Below, in pieces: positions 15,063 through 22,730 of a DNA stretch of 32,062 nucleotides. Source of the stretch: an uncultured Eubacteriales bacterium. Lineage in GTDB: Bacteria > Bacillota > Clostridia > Oscillospirales > Acutalibacteraceae. The translations under genes were made by a program, and so were the position numbers. Numbering within the stretch: the stretch's first letter is position 1; every line of letters begins with the position of its first letter. The stretch covers positions 1 to 32,062 of the forward strand of contig CAKTDF010000022.1 in assembly GCA_934541115.1 (NCBI GenBank), read 5' to 3'. The notes under the pieces are model-generated. The model was given only the letters and a program-made list of their open reading frames with translations, was not told where the DNA came from and ran no database searches.

Positions 15063-15263
15063 TCAGTAAAAACCAAAGGAGCAATGTTCAATGCAGTCCC
15101 CATTGCCAACATTATACAACAGACCTTTGAATTCGTCAAATAAAAAATGACCTTTATGATAAATACGCTTTTGGAAAAGGTTGAAGTTTTTGCAGCCGCA
15201 AGCATTGGGTTCAAAAGACTTGATTTTGTTGTTGCAGCCCTCTGTAAAATCATATGGACAAAC
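15063..15263 (-). mobile_element. Remnant of an ISL3-type transposase C-terminus
   Basis: One minus-strand frame, open from 15263 to the TGA at 15063, begins with YDFTEGCNNKIKSFEPNACG and continues CKNFNLFQKRI. This resembles the end of ISL3/IS1167-family DDE transposases (NGFTEGCNNKIKVLKRNAYGYRNFxRFRNRI). An in-frame TGA lies just before it (15264-15266) and no upstream transposase or second IS end is visible, so it is a fossil of about 35 recognisable codons. The rest of the frame is unlike a transposase and contains the promoter of the two-component system. The family call is from memory of the motif. Confidence 0.68.
15111..15139 (-). promoter_or_regulatory. Promoter of the two-component operon
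   Basis: On the minus strand TTGACG (15134-15139) and TATAAT (15111-15116) are 17 bp apart, giving a leader of about 75 nt before the regulator's GTG. It lies inside the open frame of the transposase remnant. Confidence 0.78.
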
Positions 15264-15279
15264 TCATTAGGTCCTGTTT

Positions 15280-15319
15280 AAAAATAACACTTGTTATTTT
15301 TTACGTTTTATTGTATAAT
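15280..15319 (+). promoter_or_regulatory. Promoter of holB-ricT overlapped by an inverted repeat
   Basis: TTGTTA (15291-15296), 17 bp, then TATAAT (15314-15319). A perfect 9-bp inverted repeat (AAAAATAAC-ACTT-GTTATTTTT, 15280-15301) covers the -35. It could be an operator, or a leftover end of the neighbouring IS fossil. Confidence 0.72.
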
Positions 15320-15380
15320 TTTTAGGTGTTTGCGAATGTCGCACTCAGCAAACGATGAGTATTTTACGGAGGTATCTTCT

Positions 15381-16247
15381 GTGTTTGAGAAGTTGAATTT
15401 TGACCTTGCAAAAAAAAATGAGATTTCTCATGCCATAAACACCGACTCGTTCCCTCACGCAGTTATTTTTGAGGGGTCGGATGAAAAAACCAGACTCCTC
15501 GCGGCGAAGGAAAGTGCAAAGGCACTCGTATGCACAAACGAGAGAAAGCCGTGCGGTTTTTGCCGTTCCTGCAAAAAAGCTGACAGCGGCAATCATCCGG
15601 ATATTTATATCTTTCAAAAAATGGAAGATGAAACTGCCATCAAGGTAGATGATATCCGCCTTTTAAAAGAAAAAGCCATTCTTTTACCAAATGACGGTGA
15701 AAAAAGCGTTTTTATCATTGTTGAGGCGCAAAACATGAATCCACAGGCGCAAAATGCCCTTTTAAAGATTTTTGAGGAACCGGCACCTCATGTTTGTTTT
15801 ATTCTCACCTGTCCCTCAAAATCTGCCTTACTTGAAACAGTTATTTCAAGAGCATCTTCCTTTCTACTTTCGCAGGAGGAAAGCGCTCTTGATGCCGCAA
15901 AGGATCCAAAAGTCATTGACGCTGCAATCGGTATTGTTGATGCGCTTTGCAAAAACGAGTTTGAGCTTTTGGCGGCGACGTCTCCCCTTTTTAAAGACAA
16001 AACGCTTTTCAAAGATATTCTTCCGTTTCTTATACTCATTTTCAGAGACGCGTTGATTCAAAACGAACCTTCGCTTTCAGGATGTGATAATTCGGTAAAA
16101 AAGCTAAGGCTCGTCTTTACACCGAAGAAGCTTCTTGAACTCATTGAGGAAACAAAGCTCTTATCACAATATGCTGAGAGGGCTGCAAATCACAATCTTT
16201 CGGTTACACGCCTCTGCAGCGTGTATTCAAGAATTAAGGTTTCGTAA
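15381..16247 (+). CDS. holB: DNA polymerase III delta' subunit (clamp-loader)
   Basis: The 288-aa product is a structural subunit of the clamp loader that places the beta clamp on DNA. It shows the AAA+ fold without a functional P-loop (FEGSDEKTRLL in place of GxxxxGKT). A four-cysteine zinc module (C-x8-C-x2-C-x2-C: VCTNERKPCGFCRSC) lies near residues 50-62. The conserved ALLKIFEEP and an SRAS-type motif follow. I chose GTG 15381 because a consensus GGAGG lies 8 nt upstream. An in-frame ATG at 15336, adding 15 residues, is the alternative. It is followed 27 bp later by ricT, the same order as in Bacillus and clostridia. Confidence 0.92.
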   Translation: MFEKLNFDLAKKNEISHAINTDSFPHAVIFEGSDEKTRLLAAKESAKALVCTNERKPCGFCRSCKKADSGNHPDIYIFQKMEDETAIKVDDIRLLKEKAILLPNDGEKSVFIIVEAQNMNPQAQNALLKIFEEPAPHVCFILTCPSKSALLETVISRASSFLLSQEESALDAAKDPKVIDAAIGIVDALCKNEFELLAATSPLFKDKTLFKDILPFLILIFRDALIQNEPSLSGCDNSVKKLRLVFTPKKLLELIEETKLLSQYAERAANHNLSVTRLCSVYSRIKVS

Positions 16248-16274
16248 GTTTATATACAGAAAGGAATGATGGCA

Positions 16275-17138
16275 ATGATTAAAGTTGTCGGAGTACAATT
16301 CAGGAACGTCGGCAAGGTTTACTATTTCAGCCCGAACGGCTTTGAACTTAAAGCAAGAGACAAGGTAATTGTTGAAACGGCACGAGGTCTGGAGTGCGGA
16401 GAGGTCACATTTTCAGAACGAAGCATTTCGGACGATGAACTGACTTCGCAGTTAAAGCCGGTATTAAGAGTCGCAGACGAAAACGATCTTAAAACTGTTG
16501 CCGAAAACAAAGAGAAAGAAAAATCCGCTTTTGACATATGTCTGAAAAAAATAGAAGCGCACAAGCTAAAAATGAAACTTGTTGACGTTGAATATACGCT
16601 TGACAGAAACAAGATTTTATTCTATTTTACAGCCGACGGTAGGGTTGATTTTCGCGAGCTTGTCAAGGATCTTGCCTCTGTTTTCAGAACAAGAATTGAG
16701 TTACGCCAAATCGGTGTACGCGACGAATCAAAAATTCTGGGCGGACTGGGCGTCTGCGGACGTCCGTTCTGCTGCAATACTTTTCTCGGCGAGTTTCAGC
16801 CTGTTTCGGTGAAAATGGCAAAAGAGCAGAGTCTTTCTCTCAGTCCGGTTAAAATCAGCGGTACCTGCGGAAGACTCATGTGCTGTTTGAAATATGAGCA
16901 GGATGCCTATGAGCATCTGCTTCGCGTTACACCGAAAAACGGAGCAATCGTCGATACGCCGGAGGGACGCGGAACAGTCATTGATTTTAACCTTTTGACC
17001 GGGATTTTAAAAATCCGTCTTGATTCAAAGCCACAAGCGGCTCCGCTTGTTATTGACAGAAAGCAAGTTAAAGTTATCAAGGATTCACAAATTCGCGTTG
17101 ACAAAAAAGAGCTTGACGCTCTCAAAGGAATCGAATAA
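16275..17138 (+). CDS. ricT: RicT/YaaT-family PSP1-domain protein
   Basis: The 287-aa cytoplasmic protein belongs to the family of Bacillus YaaT (RicT). There it works in a complex with RicA and RicF that carries [4Fe-4S] clusters and promotes mRNA maturation by RNase Y. The PSP1 domain covers about residues 60-215. It contains the cysteine-rich pieces GVCGRPFCCNTF and SGTCGRLMCCLKYE. ATG 16275 is preferred to the ATGs at 16266 and 16269 because AAAGGA lies 9 nt before it. It is cotranscribed with holB. A strong terminator follows. Confidence 0.93.
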   Translation: MIKVVGVQFRNVGKVYYFSPNGFELKARDKVIVETARGLECGEVTFSERSISDDELTSQLKPVLRVADENDLKTVAENKEKEKSAFDICLKKIEAHKLKMKLVDVEYTLDRNKILFYFTADGRVDFRELVKDLASVFRTRIELRQIGVRDESKILGGLGVCGRPFCCNTFLGEFQPVSVKMAKEQSLSLSPVKISGTCGRLMCCLKYEQDAYEHLLRVTPKNGAIVDTPEGRGTVIDFNLLTGILKIRLDSKPQAAPLVIDRKQVKVIKDSQIRVDKKELDALKGIE

Positions 17139-17171
17139 GCAAAACGCCAATTAAGTCGGTTTAAAACCAAG

Positions 17172-17216
17172 AATGCTGTGACAAAACCAAGTTGTTTTGC
17201 CACAGCATTTTTTATT
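17172..17216 (+). terminator. Terminator of holB-ricT
   Basis: A 16-bp stem with one A-C mismatch (17172-17187 and 17194-17209), a 6-nt loop and TTTTTTATTT tail form a strong intrinsic terminator. Its core (17176-17205) is 24/30 identical to the terminator core at 22733-22762. Confidence 0.9.
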
Positions 17217-17229
17217 TGTAAATATAAAT

Positions 17230-17273
17230 GCCGCCGCACCAAGGCGTGTTTTTCTCCCCTTTGGCGCGACGGC
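17230..17273 (-). terminator. Probable terminator of the metallophosphoesterase gene
   Basis: A 15-position stem (17230-17244 with 17259-17273) follows the phosphoesterase stop by 13 bp. In minus-strand RNA two of the non-Watson-Crick positions are G-U wobbles; in plus-strand RNA the same positions are A-C mismatches. The hairpin is therefore adapted to the minus strand. Its U tract is weak. Confidence 0.6.
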
Positions 17274-17285
17274 TCATAATAGTTT

Positions 17286-18998
17286 TTATGCAAGTGCGAT
17301 GGAAAGAACTTTCCAAATGTAATCAAGCAAATCTGCAATGAAATATGCGATCTTCTTAAAGAGTGAAAAAACAGAATCAATACTCATTTCTGTTTTAACC
17401 TCACCGTAGGCAGGCAAATCAACATTCTTGTCGCCGGGCGCTTCATCGACCATGACGCCGTTAAGAACAGGCTCAAGAATTGCAGATGTAACTTTCATAC
17501 CAAATTCTCCGTCGCTGCCGAAATCCCGAACAAGAGCCTTGAGGCTGATTCCAAAAGCGGACGGGTCAACGCCGAGAGCCTTGAAGATTGCATTGAATAT
17601 GGCATATCTTGCATCATTGGGTACGCCCTCAAACGCATAAGCAACCAAAGCAGCAACACAATTGACAGCAAGCTTCATCTCAACACTGTCTGCCGGATAG
17701 TGTTCATCACCCGCAAAGTGATTTTTGAGAATAACCATTGCAACATCAAAAATGGTATCATAATCACTTTCGGGAACGATTATACCATACTTCTCCTTGG
17801 CAATTGCAGAAAAGCTGTCTTCTCCACCGTAAAGCGGAGCAAAAATCAACTGCTTTGTTCTGTCGCAAACGCCACCCACGGTATCATAAAGAACCGCATC
17901 TTTTGTTCCGATAAGACCGCAAAGAAAATCTGCGCTTGCGTATTCTCCTATCATATACTTTGCGCTTTCATCAAAGAACAAATTGGCATAGGCAGGAAGA
18001 TCGGTTGAAAGCAAATCAAGAGCCTTTTCGTTGTGACCTTTTGCAATGAGATCCATATTGTGAATCTTTGTAACCTGCTTTGTTCTCACCTCAACACCGT
18101 CAGCTGAAAAATCAACAAGGCGATACTCAATCGGATATGCAAGAAGAGAGGAAGCAGAAATATCATAGACCTCGTTTCCGAGCGTACTCTCATGAACGGC
18201 AATGTCTCCTACATGCTTGTGTCCTGTGAAAACATATTTTATTCCTGCATCGGCAAACCTCGAAGCAACTTTGCGCCAGTTTTCAACAACGAACGCAGGC
18301 AGAATTACGTCATGGAGAGCAAAATGAGGCATGAGCGGGTGATGCATCATAGCAATAACCTTTTTTCCTCTCTCCTGTGCCTTTGCCGTCTCTTCAAAAA
18401 TCCATGAATACAGTTCATCAGTCATGCCGTCACGGGTTTTTCCGGGAAGATTTGAGTCGATTGCAATAAGCGTATATTCATCGTCAAGATCTACTGCATA
18501 AGAGCAGGTTTTTGTGTCCTGTGAATATGCCTCTTTAAAGCCGAAATTATAATAGTTTTCGCGGAAAAACTTAACTCCGTCCTCAGCGAGATTGTAGTAA
18601 TCATGGTTTCCGGGGATAAGGTATATTTGAATGCCTGTTTCCTTTTCAAACGCATCAAAGTATGCGGCAAGCTTTTTGTGCTGTTCAACCGTACCAAGAT
18701 TCGTTAAGTCACCGGTAATAAGAATGTGCTCGGCACCGTTTGCGATAGCCTCGCGCATGAAAGAGTCAACAACACCGTATGACTCATCATGGAGACTGAC
18801 GAGCATACCTTTGTTACCGAACATTCCGTCACCGTAAAGGTCATTGATCTCCTCGCTCTCAACGGTATGTATGTCGCTCGCAACAGCGACCTTGAGAGAT
18901 GAATAATCATTTCCCTCAGCAGAAACGCAAAGTGCAAAGCACGAAAGCGCCATAACTAGAGAAAGAATGAGACTCAATCCTTTTTTTAATATTTTCAT
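17286..18998 (-). CDS. Secreted calcineurin-like metallophosphoesterase with amphipathic C-terminal tail
   Basis: The 570-aa protein starts with a clear signal peptide (MKILKKGLSLILSLVMALSC...VSAEG) and would act outside the cell. The dimetal site motifs are all present: ASDIH (D42, H44), ITGDLTN, PGNHDYY, MMHHP and FTGHKHVGD, covering about residues 35-280. The remaining ~290 residues are unlike known domains. They end in SVFSLFKKIAYFIADLLDYIWKV, an aromatic, amphipathic tail that may contact the membrane. The substrate is unknown (phosphomonoester or diester). ATG 18998 has AAAGGAG 9-10 nt upstream. An extended -10 (TGCTAAAAT, 19043-19051) lies about 45 bp before the start, with no good -35. 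It is a single-gene unit. Confidence 0.92.
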   Translation of the reverse strand: MKILKKGLSLILSLVMALSCFALCVSAEGNDYSSLKVAVASDIHTVESEEINDLYGDGMFGNKGMLVSLHDESYGVVDSFMREAIANGAEHILITGDLTNLGTVEQHKKLAAYFDAFEKETGIQIYLIPGNHDYYNLAEDGVKFFRENYYNFGFKEAYSQDTKTCSYAVDLDDEYTLIAIDSNLPGKTRDGMTDELYSWIFEETAKAQERGKKVIAMMHHPLMPHFALHDVILPAFVVENWRKVASRFADAGIKYVFTGHKHVGDIAVHESTLGNEVYDISASSLLAYPIEYRLVDFSADGVEVRTKQVTKIHNMDLIAKGHNEKALDLLSTDLPAYANLFFDESAKYMIGEYASADFLCGLIGTKDAVLYDTVGGVCDRTKQLIFAPLYGGEDSFSAIAKEKYGIIVPESDYDTIFDVAMVILKNHFAGDEHYPADSVEMKLAVNCVAALVAYAFEGVPNDARYAIFNAIFKALGVDPSAFGISLKALVRDFGSDGEFGMKVTSAILEPVLNGVMVDEAPGDKNVDLPAYGEVKTEMSIDSVFSLFKKIAYFIADLLDYIWKVLSIALA

Positions 18999-19227
18999 TT
19001 TGTATCGCTCTCCTTTAAATTAATGTCGATATTTCGCCGAATATTTTAGCACAAAAGGAGCGAAAATTGTGTACTATTTATCAACTTTAATTATTTTTTT
19101 ATGCCGGTCGTATTCTCAAAATTATAATCATCGACATATTCTTTTATATTGAATACTAAATTTTTCAGTTGAGCGAACGTCATTCGGCAACCGTGTGAGC
19201 CCATCGAGAAAACCTTTCGGCAAAAGT

Positions 19228-19260
19228 GTTTTCAAAAAAATTGAAAAAAATTTTGAAAAC
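19228..19260. repeat. Inverted repeat next to the trp leader promoter
   Basis: A perfect 10-bp inverted repeat, GTTTTCAAAA (19228-19237) and TTTTGAAAAC (19251-19260), lies immediately before the -35 of the T-box transcript. It could be a protein-binding site or an UP-like A/T tract. It is not followed by a U tract. Confidence 0.5.
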
Positions 19261-19263
19261 CCC

Positions 19264-19292
19264 TTGACAAAGAGTTCAAAAAGTGCTTTAAT
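19264..19292 (+). promoter_or_regulatory. Promoter of the T-box/trpXYZ transcript
   Basis: A perfect TTGACA (19264-19269) and TTTAAT (19287-19292) are 17 bp apart, giving a start near 19299 at the beginning of the T-box leader. Confidence 0.85.
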
Positions 19293-19299
19293 CATGGCA

Positions 19300-19582
19300 A
19301 CAACTGAACAAACCGATGAGAAAGAGTGAGTAGGTTTTGTCAACTTTCTTTCAGAGAGCCGCTGGCGGTGGGAATGCGGCAGAAAGCACGAGACTGAATG
19401 GACTTTCGAGGGCGAACGGAAACGGATCATCCGGAGTATGTGAGACGGAGTTGGACTCTCCGTAATCAAAAGTCAGCATATGTTTGTATGCGTAAAGTGA
19501 ACGCGTAAGCGTTAAGCCGGGTGGCACCACAGGAATTGTTATTTATCCTGTCCCAGCAAGAAATTGCTGGGACAGTTTTTTT
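19300..19582 (+). promoter_or_regulatory. Tryptophan T-box riboswitch (tRNA-Trp sensing leader)
   Basis: The leader carries the T-box landmarks in order. These are a GATGAGAAAGAGTGAGTA stem I base (about 19315-19332), AGAGAGCC followed by a GGTG/GGAA apical region, and the specifier segment GAATGGA with specifier codon TGG (19399-19401). Small stems II/III follow, then the T-box GGGTGGCACC (19519-19528). The variable base of TGGN is C, which would pair with discriminator G73 of bacterial tRNA-Trp. The antiterminator ACAGGA/TCCTGT (19529-19534 and 19546-19551) overlaps a perfect 12-bp terminator stem (19548-19559 and 19564-19575) with T7. Uncharged tRNA-Trp would therefore switch on the downstream transporter. 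Confidence 0.95.
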
Positions 19583-19606
19583 ATTGTCAAAGGAGGTCTT
19601 TAGTTT

Positions 19607-19714
19607 ATGAAAAACAGACGATGGCGCATTGCGCCGTACACACAACAGAACTTTGGAACAGACGTAAAAATTAAAACCATATCAAAATGTAACGAGAAAG
19701 GAAATTTATTATGA
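19607..19714 (+). CDS. Possible 35-aa leader/small protein coupled to trpX
   Basis: After the T-box terminator, a consensus AAAGGAGG (19589-19596) lies 10 nt before an ATG. That ATG opens a 35-codon frame whose TGA overlaps the trpX ATG by the classic ATGA. The peptide begins MKNRRWRIAPYTQQNF, is basic, has a single Trp at position 6 and resembles nothing I recognise. It has no signal or membrane segment. A 7-bp hairpin (about 19621-19637) lies within it. It may be a real small protein, a translational-coupling leader, or chance. The strong ribosome binding site so far from trpX (114 nt) is the main argument for translation here. Confidence 0.5.
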   Translation: MKNRRWRIAPYTQQNFGTDVKIKTISKCNEKGNLL

Positions 19715-20787
19715 AAAAGATTATTGCTCTTGTACTTTCACTCACTCTTATAATTTTTGCTTTTGCTGCCTGCGGCGGTACCGAAAGCTCCACCACCACA
19801 ACTGCAGGTTCAGATGCTTCCGGCGATAACACAGAAAAAGTTGTCTATAAGGTTGGTCTTTGCAACTATCTCAGTGATGCCTCACTTGACCAGATAGTTG
19901 AATCAATCAAATCAAAACTTGCCGAGGTTGAAAAGGAAAAATCGGTTAAGTTTGAAATCTCATACGAAAACTGTGAGGCTGACCCGAACGTACTTAACCA
20001 AATCATTGCGAACTTTATCGCAGACAAGGTTGACATTATGGTCGGCGTTGCCACACCGGTTGCAATGGCAATGCAGAGCGCAACCGAGGACAACAACATT
20101 CCTGTTGTCTTTTCAGCCGTTTCGGATCCTGTTAGCGCAAAGCTTGTTGACTCGCTTGAAAAACCGGGTAAAAACATTACCGGAACCAGCGACTATCTTG
20201 ACACTTCCGCCGTTATGAACCTTATTCTCGCCGTCAACAGCGGCGCTAAAAAAGTCGGTCTTCTTTATGACGCCGGTCAGGACTCCTCAACAACTCCTAT
20301 TGCAGCAGCAAAGAAGTATCTTGAAGAGAAAGGTGTTGAGGTTGTTGAACGCAACGGCAGAACAGTCGATGAGGTTATTCTTGCAGCCCAGGCACTTGTT
20401 GCAGACAAGGTTGACGCAGTTTTCACTCCGACCGACAACACAATCATGAAGGCAGAGCTTTCAATCTATGAAATTTTTGCAAAAGCAGGTATCCCCCACT
20501 ACACAGGCGCCGATTCATTTGCTCTCAACGGTGCTTTCCTTGGCTACGGCGTTGACTATGTAAACCTTGGCGAACAGACCGCTGAAATGATTGCTGAAAT
20601 TCTCACTGAAAACAAGAACCCCGGAGAAATCGCTGTACGTACCTTTGACAACGGCACTGCAACAGTCAACACCGAGATTTGTGAAGAGCTCGGTCTCAAG
20701 TTTGACGAAGTTTCTGAAAAAATCAAGCCGTTCTGCACAGAAGTTAAAGGCATCAAAACAGCCGAAAGCTTTTCCGATGCTCAGTAA
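19711..20787 (+). CDS. trpX: Tryptophan ABC transporter substrate-binding lipoprotein (TrpX-like)
   Basis: The 358-aa extracellular lipoprotein has a signal peptide ending in the lipobox FAAC (lipid-anchored C21). A Ser/Thr-rich linker follows, then a two-lobed binding fold of the ABC_sub_bind family (PF04392). Representative segments are VGVATPVAMAMQSAT, PVVFSAVSDPVSAKLV and TPTDNTIMKAELS. It delivers the amino acid to the TrpY permease. Tryptophan specificity comes from the upstream Trp T-box and from the known T-box-regulated trpXYZ systems of Firmicutes, not from the protein itself. The start follows AAAGGA at 8 nt. The gap to trpY is 41 bp. Confidence 0.88.
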   Translation: MKKIIALVLSLTLIIFAFAACGGTESSTTTTAGSDASGDNTEKVVYKVGLCNYLSDASLDQIVESIKSKLAEVEKEKSVKFEISYENCEADPNVLNQIIANFIADKVDIMVGVATPVAMAMQSATEDNNIPVVFSAVSDPVSAKLVDSLEKPGKNITGTSDYLDTSAVMNLILAVNSGAKKVGLLYDAGQDSSTTPIAAAKKYLEEKGVEVVERNGRTVDEVILAAQALVADKVDAVFTPTDNTIMKAELSIYEIFAKAGIPHYTGADSFALNGAFLGYGVDYVNLGEQTAEMIAEILTENKNPGEIAVRTFDNGTATVNTEICEELGLKFDEVSEKIKPFCTEVKGIKTAESFSDAQ

Positions 20788-20828
20788 GGCTTTAAACTGA
20801 AATATTAAAACACAACGGAGAGATTACT

Positions 20829-21773
20829 ATGGATTTATCCTCAATGCTCAGTCTGATTCAGACAGCCGCAGAACTCGGACTTATCAGTTCATTGACTGTT
20901 CTTTCACTTTTTCTGAGCTATTCAATGCTCAACGTTTGTGACCTTTCAACCGACGGTTGCTTCACTCTCGGAGCAGCCGTCGGCTCCATGGTTGCAATAA
21001 GCGGTCAGGGTCACCCCTATCTTTCAATCCCGATAGCAATGTTAGCCGGTGTTCTTTCCGGATTCATTACTGCTTTTCTTCAGACCAAAATGGGCATCGA
21101 CAGCCTGCTTTCCGGAATTATTGTAAACACCGGACTTTACTCAATTAACATTGCAGTTATGAAAAACAATTCCCTTGTCAACCTTGCGGGAAAAGAGACT
21201 GTTTTTACCAAGGTAAAGACCCTGCTTTCCGGAACCCCGTTTGCGGCTCAGAACAAGCTGATAGTTGCATTAATAGCGGTCATATTGGTCGTTTTGTTCC
21301 TTGCATTTTTTCTTAAAACAAACCTTGGTCTTGCAATCCGCGCAACCGGAAACAATCCGGACATGGTGCGTTCTTCCTCAATCAACACAGCAAAAATTAC
21401 AATAATCGGTCTCAGTATTTCCAATGCAATCACCGCTCTTTCAGGCTGTCTTCTTGCACAGTCGCAGAAATCAGCAAATATTGATATAGGAACCGGAACG
21501 GTTACCATAGCACTCGCCTCTCTGCTTATCGGCGGAATTCTTTTCAGCAAAAGAAAGAGCATTACTTTCCGCGCTGTATGCTCGGTATTCGGCGCACTGA
21601 TTTTCCGTCTTGTATACACGGCTGCGCTTCGTTTCAATATGCCGGCATATATGCTGAAACTGGTTTCTTCAGTCATCGTTATTATTGCAATTTCGGCACC
21701 GTATCTCAAAGCAAAAATTCCGATGCTTAAAAGACGTATGGAGCTTCGCAGCAAAAAGGAGGTTTTGCAATGA
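20829..21773 (+). CDS. trpY: Tryptophan ABC transporter permease (TrpY-like)
   Basis: The 314-aa integral membrane subunit has about eight or nine hydrophobic segments and belongs to the BPD_transp_2 (branched-chain/sugar-type) permease group. The segment ATGNNPDMVRSSSIN near residue 177 corresponds to the cytoplasmic coupling loop that meets the ATPase. ATG 20829 follows GGAGAG. Its TGA overlaps the trpZ ATG by 4 nt. It acts with trpX and trpZ. Confidence 0.9.
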   Translation: MDLSSMLSLIQTAAELGLISSLTVLSLFLSYSMLNVCDLSTDGCFTLGAAVGSMVAISGQGHPYLSIPIAMLAGVLSGFITAFLQTKMGIDSLLSGIIVNTGLYSINIAVMKNNSLVNLAGKETVFTKVKTLLSGTPFAAQNKLIVALIAVILVVLFLAFFLKTNLGLAIRATGNNPDMVRSSSINTAKITIIGLSISNAITALSGCLLAQSQKSANIDIGTGTVTIALASLLIGGILFSKRKSITFRAVCSVFGALIFRLVYTAALRFNMPAYMLKLVSSVIVIIAISAPYLKAKIPMLKRRMELRSKKEVLQ

Positions 21774-22558
21774 TGCTTTCTATTTCAAACATCACAAAAA
21801 CCTTTAATCCGGGCACCGTCAATGCAAAAACAGCCATAAAAGACCTGTCGCTGCAAGTAAAAAAAGGTGATTTTATAACTGTTATAGGTGCAAACGGTGC
21901 AGGAAAATCAACACTTTTCGGCGCAATATCCGGCGTATTCTTTACCGATAGCGGAAGAATTGTTCTTGACGGAACGGATATTACGCTTATGCCGGAGCAC
22001 AAGCGTTCAAAAACGATTGGCAGACTCTTTCAGGACCCTATGCGCGGCAGCGCCCCCGGAATGAGCATTGAAGAAAACCTTGCTCTTGCGGCTCATCGCG
22101 GAAATTGGTTCAGCCACGTTACCAAAAAAGACAAAAGGGATTTTCGCGAAAGGCTCTCTTTATTGAATATGGGGCTTGAAGACAGAATGAACCAACCGGT
22201 CGGATTGCTTTCAGGCGGTCAAAGGCAGGCTCTCACCCTCCTTATGGCAACTATAAATCCGCCAAAGCTTTTGCTCCTTGATGAACACACTGCCGCTCTT
22301 GACCCGGCAACGGCTGAAAAAGTTCTTGAACTCACTGAGAAGATAGTTAAAGAAAACCGGCTGACCTGCATGATGATTACGCACAACATGCAGTCTGCCC
22401 TTGACCTCGGCAACAGAACAATCATGATGAACGACGGCAATATTGTTTTTGATACCTGCGGAAAGGAACGGAGCGGTCTGACCGTCAGCGATCTTTTGAT
22501 AAAATTCAAGGATAAAGTAGGAAATGAACTCACCAATGACAGGATTTTGCTTTCATAA
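21770..22558 (+). CDS. trpZ: Tryptophan ABC transporter ATP-binding protein (TrpZ-like)
   Basis: The 262-aa ATPase powers the importer. Walker A is GANGAGKST (40-48), the signature is LSGGQRQ near 144, and Walker B is LLLLDEHTAALDP near 164-176 with catalytic Glu. The switch His lies in MITHNM. ATG 21770 follows AAGGAGG, and the next codon is also ATG. It overlaps trpY by 4 nt, so translation is coupled. It is the last gene of the T-box operon. Confidence 0.93.
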   Translation: MMLSISNITKTFNPGTVNAKTAIKDLSLQVKKGDFITVIGANGAGKSTLFGAISGVFFTDSGRIVLDGTDITLMPEHKRSKTIGRLFQDPMRGSAPGMSIEENLALAAHRGNWFSHVTKKDKRDFRERLSLLNMGLEDRMNQPVGLLSGGQRQALTLLMATINPPKLLLLDEHTAALDPATAEKVLELTEKIVKENRLTCMMITHNMQSALDLGNRTIMMNDGNIVFDTCGKERSGLTVSDLLIKFKDKVGNELTNDRILLS

Positions 22559-22577
22559 TTTTTTGAGTTTTAAATAA

Positions 22578-22651
22578 TTGGCTGCACGAGGCAACCAAAA
22601 TAAAAGTGAATCGCAGCATACAAAGAAAATGCAAACGGCTCACTTTTATTT
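22578..22651 (+). other. Structured intergenic segment after trpZ
   Basis: Two nested-order inverted repeats occur. An 8-bp imperfect hairpin covers 22578-22598. A perfect 12-bp repeat, AAATAAAAGTGA (22598-22609) with TCACTTTTATTT (22640-22651), encloses a 30-nt loop. Neither is followed by a U tract, so they are not simple terminators. They could form an mRNA 3' structure or a small RNA. No coding frame of note is present in 22559-22730. Confidence 0.45.
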
Positions 22652-22730
22652 AGGCAGTACAACGATCTTTGACGAAGTAGTCATTTATTTCAAATTTGAG
22701 ATACAGAAGCTGTTGTGTCTGTGACAAAAA

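Noticed and set aside
15053..15253. A 66-codon minus-strand ORF beginning MILQRAATTKSS
   Set aside because: It is out of frame with the transposase-like reading, lacks a ribosome binding site and covers the promoter of the response regulator; it is a shadow of the IS fossil.
19128..19469. A 113-codon minus-strand ORF across the T-box region
   Set aside because: It is antisense to a well-defined riboswitch and its promoter; no homology or translation signal.
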